Translations under genes and position numbers: made by a program
Notes under the pieces: model-generated
What the model saw: only the letters and a program-made list of their open reading frames with translations
What the model was told of the DNA's origin: nothing
Databases searched by the model: none
Shown here: one piece after another, positions 44,774 to 52,484 of the stretch
How positions within the stretch are numbered: position 1 is the stretch's first letter
Layout: each line of letters starts with the position of its first letter
NCBI RefSeq assembly: GCF_050433225.1
Contig: NZ_JBNPXQ010000002.1
Location: 741,687 to 805,686 of the forward strand
Direction of reading: 5' to 3'
Length of the DNA stretch: 64,000 bases
Source of the DNA: Sphingomonas_D zeicaulis
Lineage (GTDB): Bacteria > Pseudomonadota > Alphaproteobacteria > Sphingomonadales > Sphingomonadaceae

Positions 44774-45221
44774 GTTTCGCCGCCTGCTTGATGCCTTCGC
44801 GGATGCGAACATAGGTGCCGCAACGACAGATGTTGCCGGACATCGCGGCATCGATCGCGGCATCGTCCGGCGCGGGATTGGCGGCGAGCAGCGCGGCGGC
44901 CGCCATGATCTGGCCGGACTGACAATAACCGCACTGGATCACGTCAAGATCGAGCCACGCCTTCTGCACGCGCGCACCCGTGGGGGTCGCGCCGACGCCC
45001 TCGATCGTGGTGATCCGGCGATCGCCGACCGCGCTCACCGGCAGCCGGCAGGACCGCACGGCGACGCCATCGACATGCACCGTGCAGGCGCCGCACTGGG
45101 CGATGCCGCACCCGAATTTGGTGCCGGTCATCCCCAGCTTGTCGCGCAACACCCACAGCAGCGGCGTGTCGCCATCGACCTCCGCGCTGCGCTTTTCCCC
45201 ATTGATGATGATCTCGACCAT
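44766..45221 (-). CDS. (2Fe-2S)-binding subunit, IorA-like
   Basis: 151 aa. Plant-type 2Fe-2S domain with CGIAQCGACTVHVDGVAVRSC, then the helical second cluster domain with CGYCQSGQIMAAAALL and CRCGTYVRIREGI. It relays electrons from the molybdenum centre to the cytochrome c. GAGGA precedes the ATG at 45221. First gene of the operon; a perfect CATACCTAGGTATG palindrome lies 53 bp upstream. Confidence 0.92.
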   Translation of the reverse strand: MVEIIINGEKRSAEVDGDTPLLWVLRDKLGMTGTKFGCGIAQCGACTVHVDGVAVRSCRLPVSAVGDRRITTIEGVGATPTGARVQKAWLDLDVIQCGYCQSGQIMAAAALLAANPAPDDAAIDAAMSGNICRCGTYVRIREGIKQAAKHG

Positions 45222-45273
45222 CGCGTCCTCCGCTGCACCATCAAGGTGAAGCAAGTCGCGGTCGCGGCCCAGA

Positions 45274-45287
45274 CATACCTAGGTATG
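45274..45287. promoter_or_regulatory. Palindromic operator candidate, CATACCTAGGTATG
   Basis: Perfect 14-bp palindrome of the ATAC-N4-GTAT type, 53 bp upstream of the IorA-like gene. The same pattern recurs at 46075, 47718 and 50115. Palindromes with outward TAC/GTA are typical of NarL/FixJ-family DNA sites. Confidence 0.6.
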
Positions 45288-45345
45288 CATTTGACGGGAA
45301 AGACAAGTCGGGGTAGATTTCGGGGGCTCGGCCCGAAAGCGTCGG

Positions 45346-45975
45346 TCAGAGATCGAGCAACTTGATCTTGCGCACCATGTCGGCAACGGAAATCGACTTC
45401 AGCTTCTTGCCGGCGCTTGAGCGGTGCATCTTCACCGTCACTTCGGTGATGCCCAGTTCATAGGCGATCTGCTTGTTGAGCAGACCGCGGGCGACGCCGC
45501 GCAGCACATCCGTTTCGCGCGCGGTCAGGCTGCGGGCAAGGTCGCGCACGATGTCGCGCTCACGCTGCCCAAGCCGCCGCTCACCGTCGCGGCGGAGCGC
45601 GTCGGCCACGGCGTCGAGCAGTTCCTGCTCGCGGAACGGCTTGGAAAGGAAATCGAGCGCCCCCGCCTTCATCGCCCGCACGCTCGTCGGCACGTCGGCA
45701 TGGCCGGTGATGAAGATGATCGGAATGTCGACGCCGTCCTGCGCGAGCCGCGTTTGCAGCTCGAGCCCGCTGGATCCCGGCAGCCTGAGGTCCAGCACAA
45801 GGCAACTCGGCCCGTCGGGAAGGGTGTCGCCCAGCAGGTCCGCGGTGGCGGCATAAACGCGGGTCTTCATGCCGACGGAATCGAACATGTCGGTCAGGCT
45901 GGCGCGAACGTCCGGATCGTCGTCGACGACGAGCACGACCGGGGTGGGGCTCGCCTGCGGGGCCTCATGGCTCAT
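45346..45975 (-). CDS. FixJ-type response regulator (REC + LuxR HTH)
   Basis: 209 aa. The receiver domain (about 18-135) has the acidic pocket VDDDPD, phospho-acceptor Asp in LVLDLRLPGSSG and Lys in LSKPF. The C-terminal LuxR/GerE helix-turn-helix begins SLTARETDVLRGVARGL and contains GITEVTVKMHRSS. The gene is on the same strand as, and upstream of, the molybdenum oxidoreductase operon. Palindromes lie in front of both (46075 and 45274), so auto- and operon regulation is likely. No partner kinase is in the window. Confidence 0.9.
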   Translation of the reverse strand: MSHEAPQASPTPVVLVVDDDPDVRASLTDMFDSVGMKTRVYAATADLLGDTLPDGPSCLVLDLRLPGSSGLELQTRLAQDGVDIPIIFITGHADVPTSVRAMKAGALDFLSKPFREQELLDAVADALRRDGERRLGQRERDIVRDLARSLTARETDVLRGVARGLLNKQIAYELGITEVTVKMHRSSAGKKLKSISVADMVRKIKLLDL

Positions 45976-46074
45976 CGCGGTTCTCGCTTCTGCCAGCAAA
46001 ACCGGGCTCCTCGATCTGACCGCAACCGCGCCATCCTATCCTCGGCCTGCCGACATGACCAGCGGGGTCGGGGG

Positions 46075-46088
46075 CATACTTCGGTATG
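46075..46088. promoter_or_regulatory. Palindromic operator candidate, CATACTTCGGTATG
   Basis: The arms CATAC/GTATG are perfect around a TTCG centre. It lies 100 bp upstream of the FixJ-type regulator and 151 bp upstream of the divergent dehydrogenase gene, so it could serve both. Confidence 0.55.
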
Positions 46089-46238
46089 GGCCGCGCGCCC
46101 GCGCCACGCTCCGGCCGGAGCGGGCCACACCCACGGCAGGCCATGCGAAAACGCAGATCTGTCGTTCGATCTTGTGGGTGGCAGCCGGCCGGGTGAGGCC
46201 CGATCTACGCGTCGCATGACGACCATGGAGATTTTATC

Positions 46239-47252
46239 ATGAAGGCCATCGGCTATCATCAGCCCGGCACGATCGATCGCGCCGACGCTCTGATCGACCT
46301 TGATCTGCCCGCCCCCGTGCCCGGCCCGCGCGACCTGCTGGTGCGGGTCAGGGCGGTCTCGGTGAATCCGGTCGACGTCAAGGTCCGCGGCTCAGGCACG
46401 CCGCCGCCCGGGGCGCCGAAGATTCTCGGCTTCGACGCCGCGGGCATCGTCGAGGCGGTCGGCAGCGAGGTATCGCTGTTCAAGGCCGGCGACGCGGTGT
46501 TCTACGCCGGTGACCTGTCACGCCCGGGAACCAACGCCGAACTGCACCTCGTCGATGAGCGGATCGTCGGCCACAAGCCGGCCTCGCTTGGCTGGGCAGA
46601 GGCCGCGGCGCTGCCGCTGACCGCGATCACCGCGTGGGAATTGCTGTTCGACCGGCTGGGCATCGCCCATGGCCGCAAGACCGCGGGCGGATCGCTGCTC
46701 GTCATCAACGGCGCCGGCGGCGTCGGATCGATCCTCATCCAGCTCGCGCGGCGGCTGACCGGCCTCACCGTGATCGCCACCGCCTCACGCCCCGAGACGA
46801 AGGCGTGGGTCGAAACGATGGGCGCGCACCTGGTGATCGACCACCACAAGCCGCTCGACGAGGAACTCGCCCGCATCGGCCATCCGGAGGTCAACTATGT
46901 CGCGGGGCTCACGGGCAGCGACCATTATATCGCGCTGTTCCCAAAGATCGTCGCGCCACAGGGCCATATCGCGCTGATCGACGATCCGCAGCACCTCGAC
47001 ATCGTGCCGCTCAAGCGCAAGTCGATCAGCGTGGCGTGGGAACTGATGTTCACCCGCTCGCTATACGGCACGCCCGACATGATCGAGCAGCACAGGCTGC
47101 TCGAAGAGGTCTCCCACCTCGTCGACGCGGGCGTGCTGCGAACCACGCTGACCCGCACGCTGTCCCCGATCGACGCTGCCAATCTCAAGGAAGCGCACCG
47201 CATCGTCGAAAGCGGATCTGCGATCGGCAAGACCGTTCTCGAAGGCTTCTGA
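46239..47252 (+). CDS. Medium-chain dehydrogenase/reductase (zinc-type alcohol dehydrogenase-like)
   Basis: 337 aa NAD(P)H-dependent oxidoreductase. GroES-like N-terminal domain (about 1-130) with FDAAGIVEAVG, and Rossmann domain with NGAGGVGSILIQLA. The zinc-ligand cysteines of classical alcohol dehydrogenases are missing, so it belongs with the quinone-oxidoreductase/YogA-like group. The ATG at 46239 gives the conserved MKAIGYH start. It is divergent from the FixJ-type regulator with a shared operator candidate. Confidence 0.88.
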   Translation: MKAIGYHQPGTIDRADALIDLDLPAPVPGPRDLLVRVRAVSVNPVDVKVRGSGTPPPGAPKILGFDAAGIVEAVGSEVSLFKAGDAVFYAGDLSRPGTNAELHLVDERIVGHKPASLGWAEAAALPLTAITAWELLFDRLGIAHGRKTAGGSLLVINGAGGVGSILIQLARRLTGLTVIATASRPETKAWVETMGAHLVIDHHKPLDEELARIGHPEVNYVAGLTGSDHYIALFPKIVAPQGHIALIDDPQHLDIVPLKRKSISVAWELMFTRSLYGTPDMIEQHRLLEEVSHLVDAGVLRTTLTRTLSPIDAANLKEAHRIVESGSAIGKTVLEGF

Positions 47253-47273
47253 CCTACTCCGTGGCGGCGGTGC

Positions 47274-47642
47274 TCAGCGCGTCGTCGCCACATCGACCTG
47301 CGCGATCAGTTCGTCGGCGCCGAAGGGCTTCTTCAGCACCGCGGCGAAGCCGGCATGTGCGGCGGAGCGGCGCACGGCATCGGTCGCGAAGGCGGTAATC
47401 AGGATCACCGGTGTTCCGCATCCCGCCGCGCGCAGACGGTGCAGCAGATCGAACCCGCTGAGCCCCGGCATGTGAAAATCGGTGACGATCACGTCCGGCG
47501 CGAACTCGCCGACGGCGGCAAGGCAATCGCCAACGTCGGCAAAGCAGCGCACCGGATAGGCGATGCTGTCGAACAAGTCGCTGAGCGAGAGGCGCAGCGC
47601 CTCGTCATCATCGACGATGGCGATGCTCGGGGGGCGCGGCAT
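47274..47642 (-). CDS. Receiver-only response regulator
   Basis: 122 aa, a single REC domain with no output domain. Acidic pocket IVDDDEA, phospho-acceptor Asp in VIVTDFHMPGLSG, Thr/Ser switch in ILITAFATD and Lys in LKKPFG are all present, so it should be phosphorylatable. It is convergent with the dehydrogenase gene and divergent from a second receiver gene. Probably part of a phosphorelay or a phosphate sink. Confidence 0.88.
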   Translation of the reverse strand: MPRPPSIAIVDDDEALRLSLSDLFDSIAYPVRCFADVGDCLAAVGEFAPDVIVTDFHMPGLSGFDLLHRLRAAGCGTPVILITAFATDAVRRSAAHAGFAAVLKKPFGADELIAQVDVATTR

Positions 47643-47717
47643 GGTCGCTCCAGTAACGTGTGACCACCAACCGGCCAGTGACAAAACGTATCAACCCGCC
47701 AAATGTGCCGGCAACCG

Positions 47718-47729
47718 ATACCACGGTAT
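47718..47729. promoter_or_regulatory. Palindromic operator candidate, ATACCACGGTAT
   Basis: ATACC/GGTAT arms around a 2-nt centre, followed 9 nt later by a half-copy TTCGGTATGG (47739-47748) that matches the right half of the 46075 site. It lies 76 and 118 bp upstream of the two divergent receiver genes. Confidence 0.55.
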
Positions 47730-47846
47730 GGGTCGGGTTCGGTATGGGGGCGGTGTAGGAAAGTCCGGCGGTGTCGAGACGGCTTGACCGGCTGGCACAG
47801 TGATTCGATCTGACAGGAATGGTCGGGGATATTGGGAGGCCATCTG

Positions 47847-48230
47847 TTGGTTGACGCTTCACTGCCTGCGAACCCGATAAAGTCGATCGCGATCGTCGAT
47901 GATGACGAGGATGTCGCGGCCGCACTCGGAAGTCTTGTCGACAGCATGAACGTGCAACCACACATCTTCCATTCGGCCGACGCATTTCTTGCCTCGGCAA
48001 TTGGCAACGCGATCGATTTGGTGATCAGCGATGTCCAGATGCCCGGCACCGGCGGGCTTGAGTTCGCGCGGATCCTGCGCGGAGCCGGCGTTCCGTTGAT
48101 CCTGATCACCGCCTTTCCCAGCGCAGAGGTGGAGCGGCAGGCGATGGTGCAGGGCGTGCGCTGCTTCATGCGCAAACCGTTCGATCCCACCGCGCTGATT
48201 GCCTGTATCGAAGCGATCCTCGATGGTTGA
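47847..48230 (+). CDS. Receiver-only response regulator, TTG start
   Basis: 127 aa single REC domain. Acidic pocket IVDDDEDV, phospho-acceptor Asp in LVISDVQMPGTGG, switch LILITAFPS and Lys in MRKPFD. GGGAGG at 47834-47839 places the start at the TTG at 47847, with 7 nt spacing; no ATG fits. It is followed 60 bp on by the cyclic-nucleotide-binding/reductase gene on the same strand and is probably co-transcribed with it. Confidence 0.85.
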   Translation: MVDASLPANPIKSIAIVDDDEDVAAALGSLVDSMNVQPHIFHSADAFLASAIGNAIDLVISDVQMPGTGGLEFARILRGAGVPLILITAFPSAEVERQAMVQGVRCFMRKPFDPTALIACIEAILDG

Positions 48231-48290
48231 GGGCGAAGGCTCCGCCGAGGACATGGTGGCGCCGATCATGAACCGGATGGAGGCCTGGGC

Positions 48291-49916
48291 GTGGAAACCA
48301 TAGGGCGCGACCTGCGCGAGATGCAGCGAATCCCGCTTGCCGCGGCGCATGTCGCGGCACTCCGGCAGGCGGGTGTCGCGCGCGACTATCCGGCCGGAAC
48401 CTTCCTCGCCCGCCCCGGCGAACCGGCCGATCGCTTCATCTATGTCGAGGATGGCGAGATCGAGGTGGTCAACCCGCTGACCGGAGAGCGCCATCTGCCA
48501 TCGACACTGGGGCCGACCCAGTTCATGGGCGAGATCTCGTTTCTGGACGGCGGCAACTGGTCGATGCCGATGCGCACGGCGCGTCCGACACGGGTGATCG
48601 AGGTCGCCCGCGCCGCAATGCTGCGGCTGATGGCGGACATTCCCGAAATGTCGGACATCATCATCACCGTGCTCGCCGCGCGCCGCCGCCGCCAGCTGGA
48701 GGCGCGGGACAGCGCGCTGATCCTGATCGGTGAGGATGTCGATCGCGCGATCGGTCGCGTCGCCGATTTCGCCAGCCGCAACCGGATTCCGTACACCTCG
48801 CTGCCGCTCGGGAGCGATGCGGCCGGGGAAGCGGCACGGAGCTGCGCGATCACCGCAACCGGGCCGATGGTGATCTTCGGGCGCAGCATGATCGCCGATC
48901 CCACGCCGGAGCACGTCGCAGGGCTGCTGGGGCTCGGCCGCGACCTGGTCGATGACGAGGCGTTCGACGTCCTCATCATCGGCGGCGGCCCTGCCGGCGT
49001 GGCGGCGGGAGTCTATGCCGGCGCGGAGGGGCTGCGCGCGCTGGTGGTGGAGGATCTTGCCGTCGGCGGGCAGGCCGGGACCTCCAGCCGGATCGAGAAT
49101 TACATGGGCTTCCCCACCGGCATCTCGGGCGCCGATCTCGTCTGGCGCGGCGAAGTGCAGGCGATGAAGTTCGGCACGCGCTTCGCGGTGCCGCACCGTG
49201 TCACGCTGCTCGAGCAGCTCGACGAGGGCGATTTCTGCGCCACTTTCGACAATGGCCGGCGCGTGCGCGCCCGGGCGGTGGTCGTGGCGACGGGCGTGCA
49301 GTATCGGCGCCTGCCGATCGATCGGCTTGCCGACCTCGAAGGTGCCGGCATCTATTATGCAGCCACCGAGAACGAGGCGCGGACGTGCCATGGCCGCGAG
49401 GCGGTGGTGATCGGCGGCGGCAATTCGGCGGGGCAGGCGGCGATGTATCTCAGCCGCTCGGCGCGCCACGTTCGCGTGCTGGTGCGTGGCACCTCGCTCG
49501 CCGCCTCAATGTCGCATTACCTGTCGAGCCGGCTGGAAGCGGATCCAGCGATCAGCATCGAATATGGGGCCGAGGTCGTGGCGCTCCATGGCGAGGATCG
49601 GCTCGAGGAGGTGACGATCCGCGACTGCGCCACGGGCGAGGAACAGCGGATCGATATCTGTGCGCTGTTCATCATGGTCGGCGCGGCGCCCAACACCGAA
49701 TGGCTCGCCGACCTCGTGCGGCTCGACGACAAGGGCTTCATCCTGACCGGGGAGGCGGCCGGCGGGCGATCCTCCTTCGCCACCTCGCGCGCAGGCATCT
49801 TCGCGGTCGGCGATGTCCGCGCGCATTCGGTGAAGCGCGTCGCCTCGTCGGTCGGCGAGGGCTCGGTCGTGATCTCGCAGGTATGGGATCATCTCAATCC
49901 CGTCGTCCGGCTCTGA
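48291..49916 (+). CDS. Cyclic-nucleotide-binding domain fused to Trx-like and thioredoxin-reductase-like domains
   Basis: 541 aa, three parts. (1) CAP-type effector domain, about 15-130, with FLARPGEPADRFIYVEDGEI and FMGEISFLDGG. (2) A thioredoxin-like linker domain, about 140-215. (3) An FAD/NAD(P) oxidoreductase of thioredoxin-reductase type, with FAD motif LIIGGGPAGVAAG near 230, NAD motif VIGGGNSAGQAA near 373 and the C-terminal FAVGDVR. The redox-active CxxC of thioredoxin reductases is absent: where CATC is expected it reads AATE. GTG start with GGAGG 7 nt upstream. Redox chemistry gated by a cyclic nucleotide is an inference from the fusion. Confidence 0.88.
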   Translation: METIGRDLREMQRIPLAAAHVAALRQAGVARDYPAGTFLARPGEPADRFIYVEDGEIEVVNPLTGERHLPSTLGPTQFMGEISFLDGGNWSMPMRTARPTRVIEVARAAMLRLMADIPEMSDIIITVLAARRRRQLEARDSALILIGEDVDRAIGRVADFASRNRIPYTSLPLGSDAAGEAARSCAITATGPMVIFGRSMIADPTPEHVAGLLGLGRDLVDDEAFDVLIIGGGPAGVAAGVYAGAEGLRALVVEDLAVGGQAGTSSRIENYMGFPTGISGADLVWRGEVQAMKFGTRFAVPHRVTLLEQLDEGDFCATFDNGRRVRARAVVVATGVQYRRLPIDRLADLEGAGIYYAATENEARTCHGREAVVIGGGNSAGQAAMYLSRSARHVRVLVRGTSLAASMSHYLSSRLEADPAISIEYGAEVVALHGEDRLEEVTIRDCATGEEQRIDICALFIMVGAAPNTEWLADLVRLDDKGFILTGEAAGGRSSFATSRAGIFAVGDVRAHSVKRVASSVGEGSVVISQVWDHLNPVVRL

Positions 49917-49928
49917 CGCTCAAGAAAA

Positions 49929-49990
49929 TGGGGCGGCTCCGTCAGGCGCCGCCCCACAGGTCGTAGGGGTCGCCCCTTGGGGGAAGGGGC
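49929..49990 (+). terminator. Two tandem GC hairpins after the fusion gene
   Basis: A 9-bp stem TGGGGCGGC/GCCGCCCCA (49929-49937/49948-49956) and a second stem GCCCCTT/AAGGGGC (49972-49978/49984-49990). No T-run follows, so termination strength is uncertain. Confidence 0.45.
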
Positions 49991-50114
49991 AAGGGCGAAT
50001 GTGCCGTTGATCGCGATGAAATGATAGTATCCAATGGTCTATGGTCGGGACGTCGCCAGTATCGGTTCCCGGTCGATCCGATGAGGCATGATGGTCGACC
50101 GGAAGAAGGTGGCT

Positions 50115-50128
50115 CATACATTGGTATC
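50115..50128. promoter_or_regulatory. Palindromic operator candidate, CATACATTGGTATC
   Basis: ATAC-ATTG-GTAT core, 112 bp before the start of the outer-membrane-protein pseudogene. The weakest of the four copies, since one outer base differs. Confidence 0.45.
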
Positions 50129-50239
50129 AAGACCGGCCTGTTTGCGTCTATGCTATACCTCCGTGCCCTGATGCGCCCGAACCTCCGCGCCTAAGTCTGC
50201 TGTGACGATCAGCTCCGGTTGTTGCGCAAGCGGTACAAT

Positions 50240-50687
50240 ATGCTGTTCAAATTCGTCGCTTCGGGTGCCGCGCTGGCGCTGCTGGGGGCAGCCGCGCCTG
50301 TTCCGGCGCAGGATGAGGCGCCGTTCGTCGACCCGCGCATCGCCGCGATCGGCGGCTGGGACCGGGTCGATCATGATGGCGAGGATGGCTCGGGGTTCGT
50401 GCTCGGCGGCATCGCCGGCTATATGGCCGGCTTGATGCCGCGTCGAGTGTGCTGCTCTACGGCGAGGCGGGCTATTCAACGCGCGCTTCGGCGATGAACT
50501 GACGCATACCACCGGTACAGCCACGACCGTGATCGAAAGCCATGACGGTCGTTGGGGTTTCCGCGTCGGTGCCGGCGTCGATTATGCGATCACGCGGCTT
50601 CTTCGTGGGCGGCGCATATCGCTATTCCAACTATGCGCCCCGCATCTCGCGCAACCGGGTGCTGGCGAGACCGGCTTCCGTTTCTGA
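50240..50687 (+). pseudogene. Frameshifted and internally deleted outer-membrane beta-barrel protein
   Basis: A signal peptide (MLFKFVASGAALALLGAAAPV) is followed by barrel segments spread over different frames: GFVLGGIAGYMAG, then SSVLLYGEAGYST, then FNARFGDELT...WGFRVGAGVDYAIT, then GFFVGGAYRYSNYAPRISRN, ending TGFRF-stop with the terminal Phe of porin-like barrels. Reading through needs four frame changes, and a middle portion seems to be missing compared with usual barrels of this type. It is therefore a decayed gene. A palindromic operator candidate remains upstream. Confidence 0.8.
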
Positions 50688-50843
50688 CCGATGGCGGCCG
50701 GCGGACGTATTGCGCCTGTCGGCTGGGGCTGGGCCGCTCATACCAGCGTATGTCTTGCCGCAGCGGGGCCGCCGCCGGAAAATGCCCGGGTCCGTAACAA
50801 AGGTGGCCGATGCTCCTGCGGACGATCCGGAGGCTCAGCATCC

Positions 50844-52484
50844 ATGTCCGCCACATCTGGGGAATATCGCTTCTCGCCCGAGGAGAGGCCGTTGTTCCCC
50901 GGCTCGCCCTGGTCGGCCCGGCACACCCCTGCCAACCGAGTCGCCTACGCGGTGTCGGCGCTGGTAATGGCGATCGCCAGCGGGCTGGGCAATGGCATGA
51001 TCACCGCCAACCTCGCCGCGATCGCGGGTGAGATGGGCCTCTATGTGGCGGAGGCGAACCTGCTGCTGGCGGTCTATGTCGCGTTCAACGCCACCGCTAA
51101 CCTGCTGCTGGTCAAGGCGCGCATCCAGTTCGGCATTCCGGCGACGATGCATGTCGTGCTTGGCGCGCTGATGGCGGCGCAGCTCGTCCAGATCCTCCAC
51201 CCGACGCTCGGCACCGCGATCCTCGCGCGCGCGATCAGCGGCATCGCGGCGGGCGGGCTGACCACATTGTCGCTCTACAATCTTTTCCAGGTCATGCCGA
51301 TCAGGCTGCGGCCTATCGCCGCGGTGGTCGGCTTCTGCCTGCCGCAGCTCGCGGTACCGCTGGCGCGGATGTTCCCGCTGGATGCGGTGGCGCCGACGGG
51401 GTGGCAGGGGTTGCACCTCGTCGAACTGGCGGTCGCGCTGGCTGCGTGGGCAATGCTCAACCTCATGCCGCTGCCGCCGGTCGACCGCGGCAAGGCGTTC
51501 GAGCCGCTCGATGCGCTGACGGCGGTGCTGACGATCTCGGCGATGCTGCTGCTCTGCTCCGTCCTCGCGCTCGGCCGCTTCTATTGGTGGACAGATGCGC
51601 CTGCGCTCGGCTGGGCGCTGGCTGCCGCGATCCCGCTCATGGGGCTGGCGCTGCTGATCGAGGACAAGCGGAAGCGGCCGCTGCTGTGGGTGCGCTGGTA
51701 TGCGACGGGCGACATCCTGTTCTTCACCGCGGTCGCGATCGTCGTGCGCGTGGCGTTGAGCGAGCAGACCTATGCCGCGGTCGGCCTGCTGACGCTCGGC
51801 GGGCTCACAAGCGATCAGCTCCATCCCCTGTTCGCGATCGTTCTCGCCGCGATGGTCGCCGGGATCGTCACCGTCGCGCTGACGCTACGCGCCGACCGAA
51901 TCGTCCCGATGATCATGATCGCGGCGTGCCTCATCGCATTCGGTGCATGGCTCGATACCCACGCCACCAGCGTCACCCGCCCGCCGCAGCTCTATGTCAG
52001 CCAGGCTCTGCTCGGCTTCGGGACCATCCTGTTCCTCGGCCCGGCGCTGATGTTCGGCATCGGTCACGTCATCCGGCGCGGCGGCAATTATCTCGTCAGC
52101 TTCGTGGTGCTGTTCAGCACGACGCAGAATGTCGGCGCACTTGCCGGCTCCGCGCTGCTCGGCAGCATCCAGGTGATGCGCACGCGGACGCAGGCGGAAC
52201 AACTCGCCGAACACCTGTCGTTGGGCGACCCCGCCGTCACCGCGCGGATCGGCGCTTATGCGCAGACGCTCGCGCCGCGGATCATCGATCCCGCCGGCCA
52301 GGCGCAACAGGCGCGCGCGCTGCTCGGGCAGGCGCTTAACGGGCAGGCCAGCATCCTCGCCTTCAACGACGCGTTCTGGGTCGTCACCATCATCGCGCTG
52401 GGCACGGCCCTGTTCATCGCGGCCGTCACCTTCCGCGATTTTCTGCGCCAGCGCGCGCTCCAGCCGGCAGGGGCCGCAGCATGA
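50844..52484 (+). CDS. MFS efflux transporter, EmrB-like (DHA2 type)
   Basis: 546 aa inner-membrane drug/proton antiporter with about 14 spans; the long open frame continues upstream to 50691 but the ATG at 50844 follows a GGAGG. It starts an operon with a HlyD/EmrA-type adaptor and a NodT-type outer-membrane factor, each overlapping the next, so the three form one tripartite pump. Substrate unknown. The motifs of classical EmrB are weak, so this is a divergent DHA2-like member. Confidence 0.85.
   Translation: MSATSGEYRFSPEERPLFPGSPWSARHTPANRVAYAVSALVMAIASGLGNGMITANLAAIAGEMGLYVAEANLLLAVYVAFNATANLLLVKARIQFGIPATMHVVLGALMAAQLVQILHPTLGTAILARAISGIAAGGLTTLSLYNLFQVMPIRLRPIAAVVGFCLPQLAVPLARMFPLDAVAPTGWQGLHLVELAVALAAWAMLNLMPLPPVDRGKAFEPLDALTAVLTISAMLLLCSVLALGRFYWWTDAPALGWALAAAIPLMGLALLIEDKRKRPLLWVRWYATGDILFFTAVAIVVRVALSEQTYAAVGLLTLGGLTSDQLHPLFAIVLAAMVAGIVTVALTLRADRIVPMIMIAACLIAFGAWLDTHATSVTRPPQLYVSQALLGFGTILFLGPALMFGIGHVIRRGGNYLVSFVVLFSTTQNVGALAGSALLGSIQVMRTRTQAEQLAEHLSLGDPAVTARIGAYAQTLAPRIIDPAGQAQQARALLGQALNGQASILAFNDAFWVVTIIALGTALFIAAVTFRDFLRQRALQPAGAAA

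Noticed and set aside
50691..50843. N-terminal extension of the efflux MFS gene
   Set aside because: The extension overlaps the decayed barrel gene, lacks a ribosome site and adds a polar stretch not seen in the family.
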